In this document: positions 63,823 to 64,000 of the stretch, one piece after another
Position numbering within the stretch: the first letter of the stretch is position 1
Layout: each line of letters starts with the position of its first letter
Assembly: GCF_900890705.1 (NCBI RefSeq)
Contig: NZ_CAAHFH010000003.1
Span: 496,001 to 560,000 of the forward strand
DNA length: 64,000 bases
Direction of reading: 5' to 3'
From: Pontiella sulfatireligans
Lineage (GTDB): Bacteria > Verrucomicrobiota > Kiritimatiellia > Kiritimatiellales > Pontiellaceae
Program-made: the position numbers and the translations under genes
Notes under the pieces: model-generated
Told to the model about the DNA's origin: nothing
The model's database searches: none
The model's input: only the letters and a program-made list of their open reading frames with translations

Positions 63823-64000
63823 CTATGACGCCTTCTGGTGAAGCCGCTCGTCGATCCACATCTTTATGATCGACTGGCGCGTAACCCCAAGGCGCTTCGC
63901 TTCCTGATCAAGCGCACTAACCATCCATGCCGGGAAATCGACGTTTACCCGCTTCGCCTCCAGGTTGGGACGGCGGGCAGACGACAAATCAAAATACTCA
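63823..64000 (-). CDS. BrnA/CopG-type antitoxin, C-terminal part (5' end outside window)
   Basis: 58 codons to the TAG at 63823: EYFDLSSARRPNLEAKRVNV, DFPAWMVSALDQEAKRLGVT, RQSIIKMWIDERL. The strand-helix-helix of CopG/RHH antitoxins with the preceding linker is plain. In this family the toxin gene (BrnT-like) normally lies just upstream, which would be outside the window. The HAD gene follows immediately. Confidence 0.8.
   Translation of the reverse strand, partial: EYFDLSSARRPNLEAKRVNVDFPAWMVSALDQEAKRLGVTRQSIIKMWIDERLHQKAS

Overview
The window looks like a chromosomal segment of a Gram-negative, moderately GC-rich, heterotrophic bacterium of the PVC group, most likely Kiritimatiellota or Verrucomicrobiota. 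This is inferred from gene content only. The outer-membrane machinery (LptD, a BamD-like lipoprotein, type II secretion pseudopilins) shows a diderm envelope. An SHD1-type secreted protein, a secreted 3-keto-disaccharide-hydrolase-like (DUF1080) protein, a ThuA-like protein, GTP-type PEP carboxykinases and an EF-P/EpmA pair fit that group. No rRNA, tRNA or CRISPR array was seen.

Layout. 1-2.6 kb: the 5' part of a large secreted protein with C-type-lectin, PKD and InlB-like modules, and an SHD1 protein. 2.9-5.3 kb: an AEC transporter and a FetAB-type ABC exporter. 5.3-11.1 kb: an accessory zone with a frameshifted HEAT-repeat gene, a complete RAYT (REP-type Y1) transposase flanked by inverted repeats, an IS110 fragment with a structured leader, an internally deleted RAYT copy, a TPR gene and an RHS-core protein. 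11.2-17.5 kb: a coiled-coil protein, a HAD phosphatase, an eight-haem TPR cytochrome, and murG-murC. 17.6-22.9 kb: an Mrp-type antiporter operon (C-D-E-F-G-DUF4040-B) whose mrpD is split by an IS3-family element. 23-31.1 kb: efp-epmA and two different GTP-type PEP carboxykinases separated by a decayed IS30 remnant. 32.3-36.5 kb: a gspI-J-K-L-M-like type II secretion operon. 36.5-46.3 kb: metabolic and envelope genes (MBL hydrolase, RidA, ApbE, LysM lipoprotein, MGMT, glycogen phosphorylase, 6-phosphogluconolactonase) and an odd protein ending in a kinase-like dimerisation helix. 45.8-53.2 kb: ilvB-ilvN, lptD, a BamD-like gene and proS. 53.2-55.9 kb: a small accessory island with palindromic repeats, a RhuM gene and a TIR-like nucleotide-binding gene that sits between integron attC-like half-sites. 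55.9-64 kb: secreted DUF1080 protein, DnaQ-like exonuclease, pseudouridine synthase, RNase HI, DEAD-box helicase, ThuA, HAD and a BrnA/CopG-type antitoxin cut by the window edge.

The most interesting parts are (i) the TIR-like defence-type gene in what looks like a relict integron cassette, bordered by outward-facing ends of RAYT-type elements, beside RhuM; (ii) the RAYT elements themselves, whose stop codon lies inside a terminal GGGGTCAGTCC motif shared by five sites in the window; (iii) the clean IS3 insertion in mrpD, where removal of the element and one target copy restores an exact reading frame; and (iv) several families of short repeats with about 7-nt periodicity next to gene ends.
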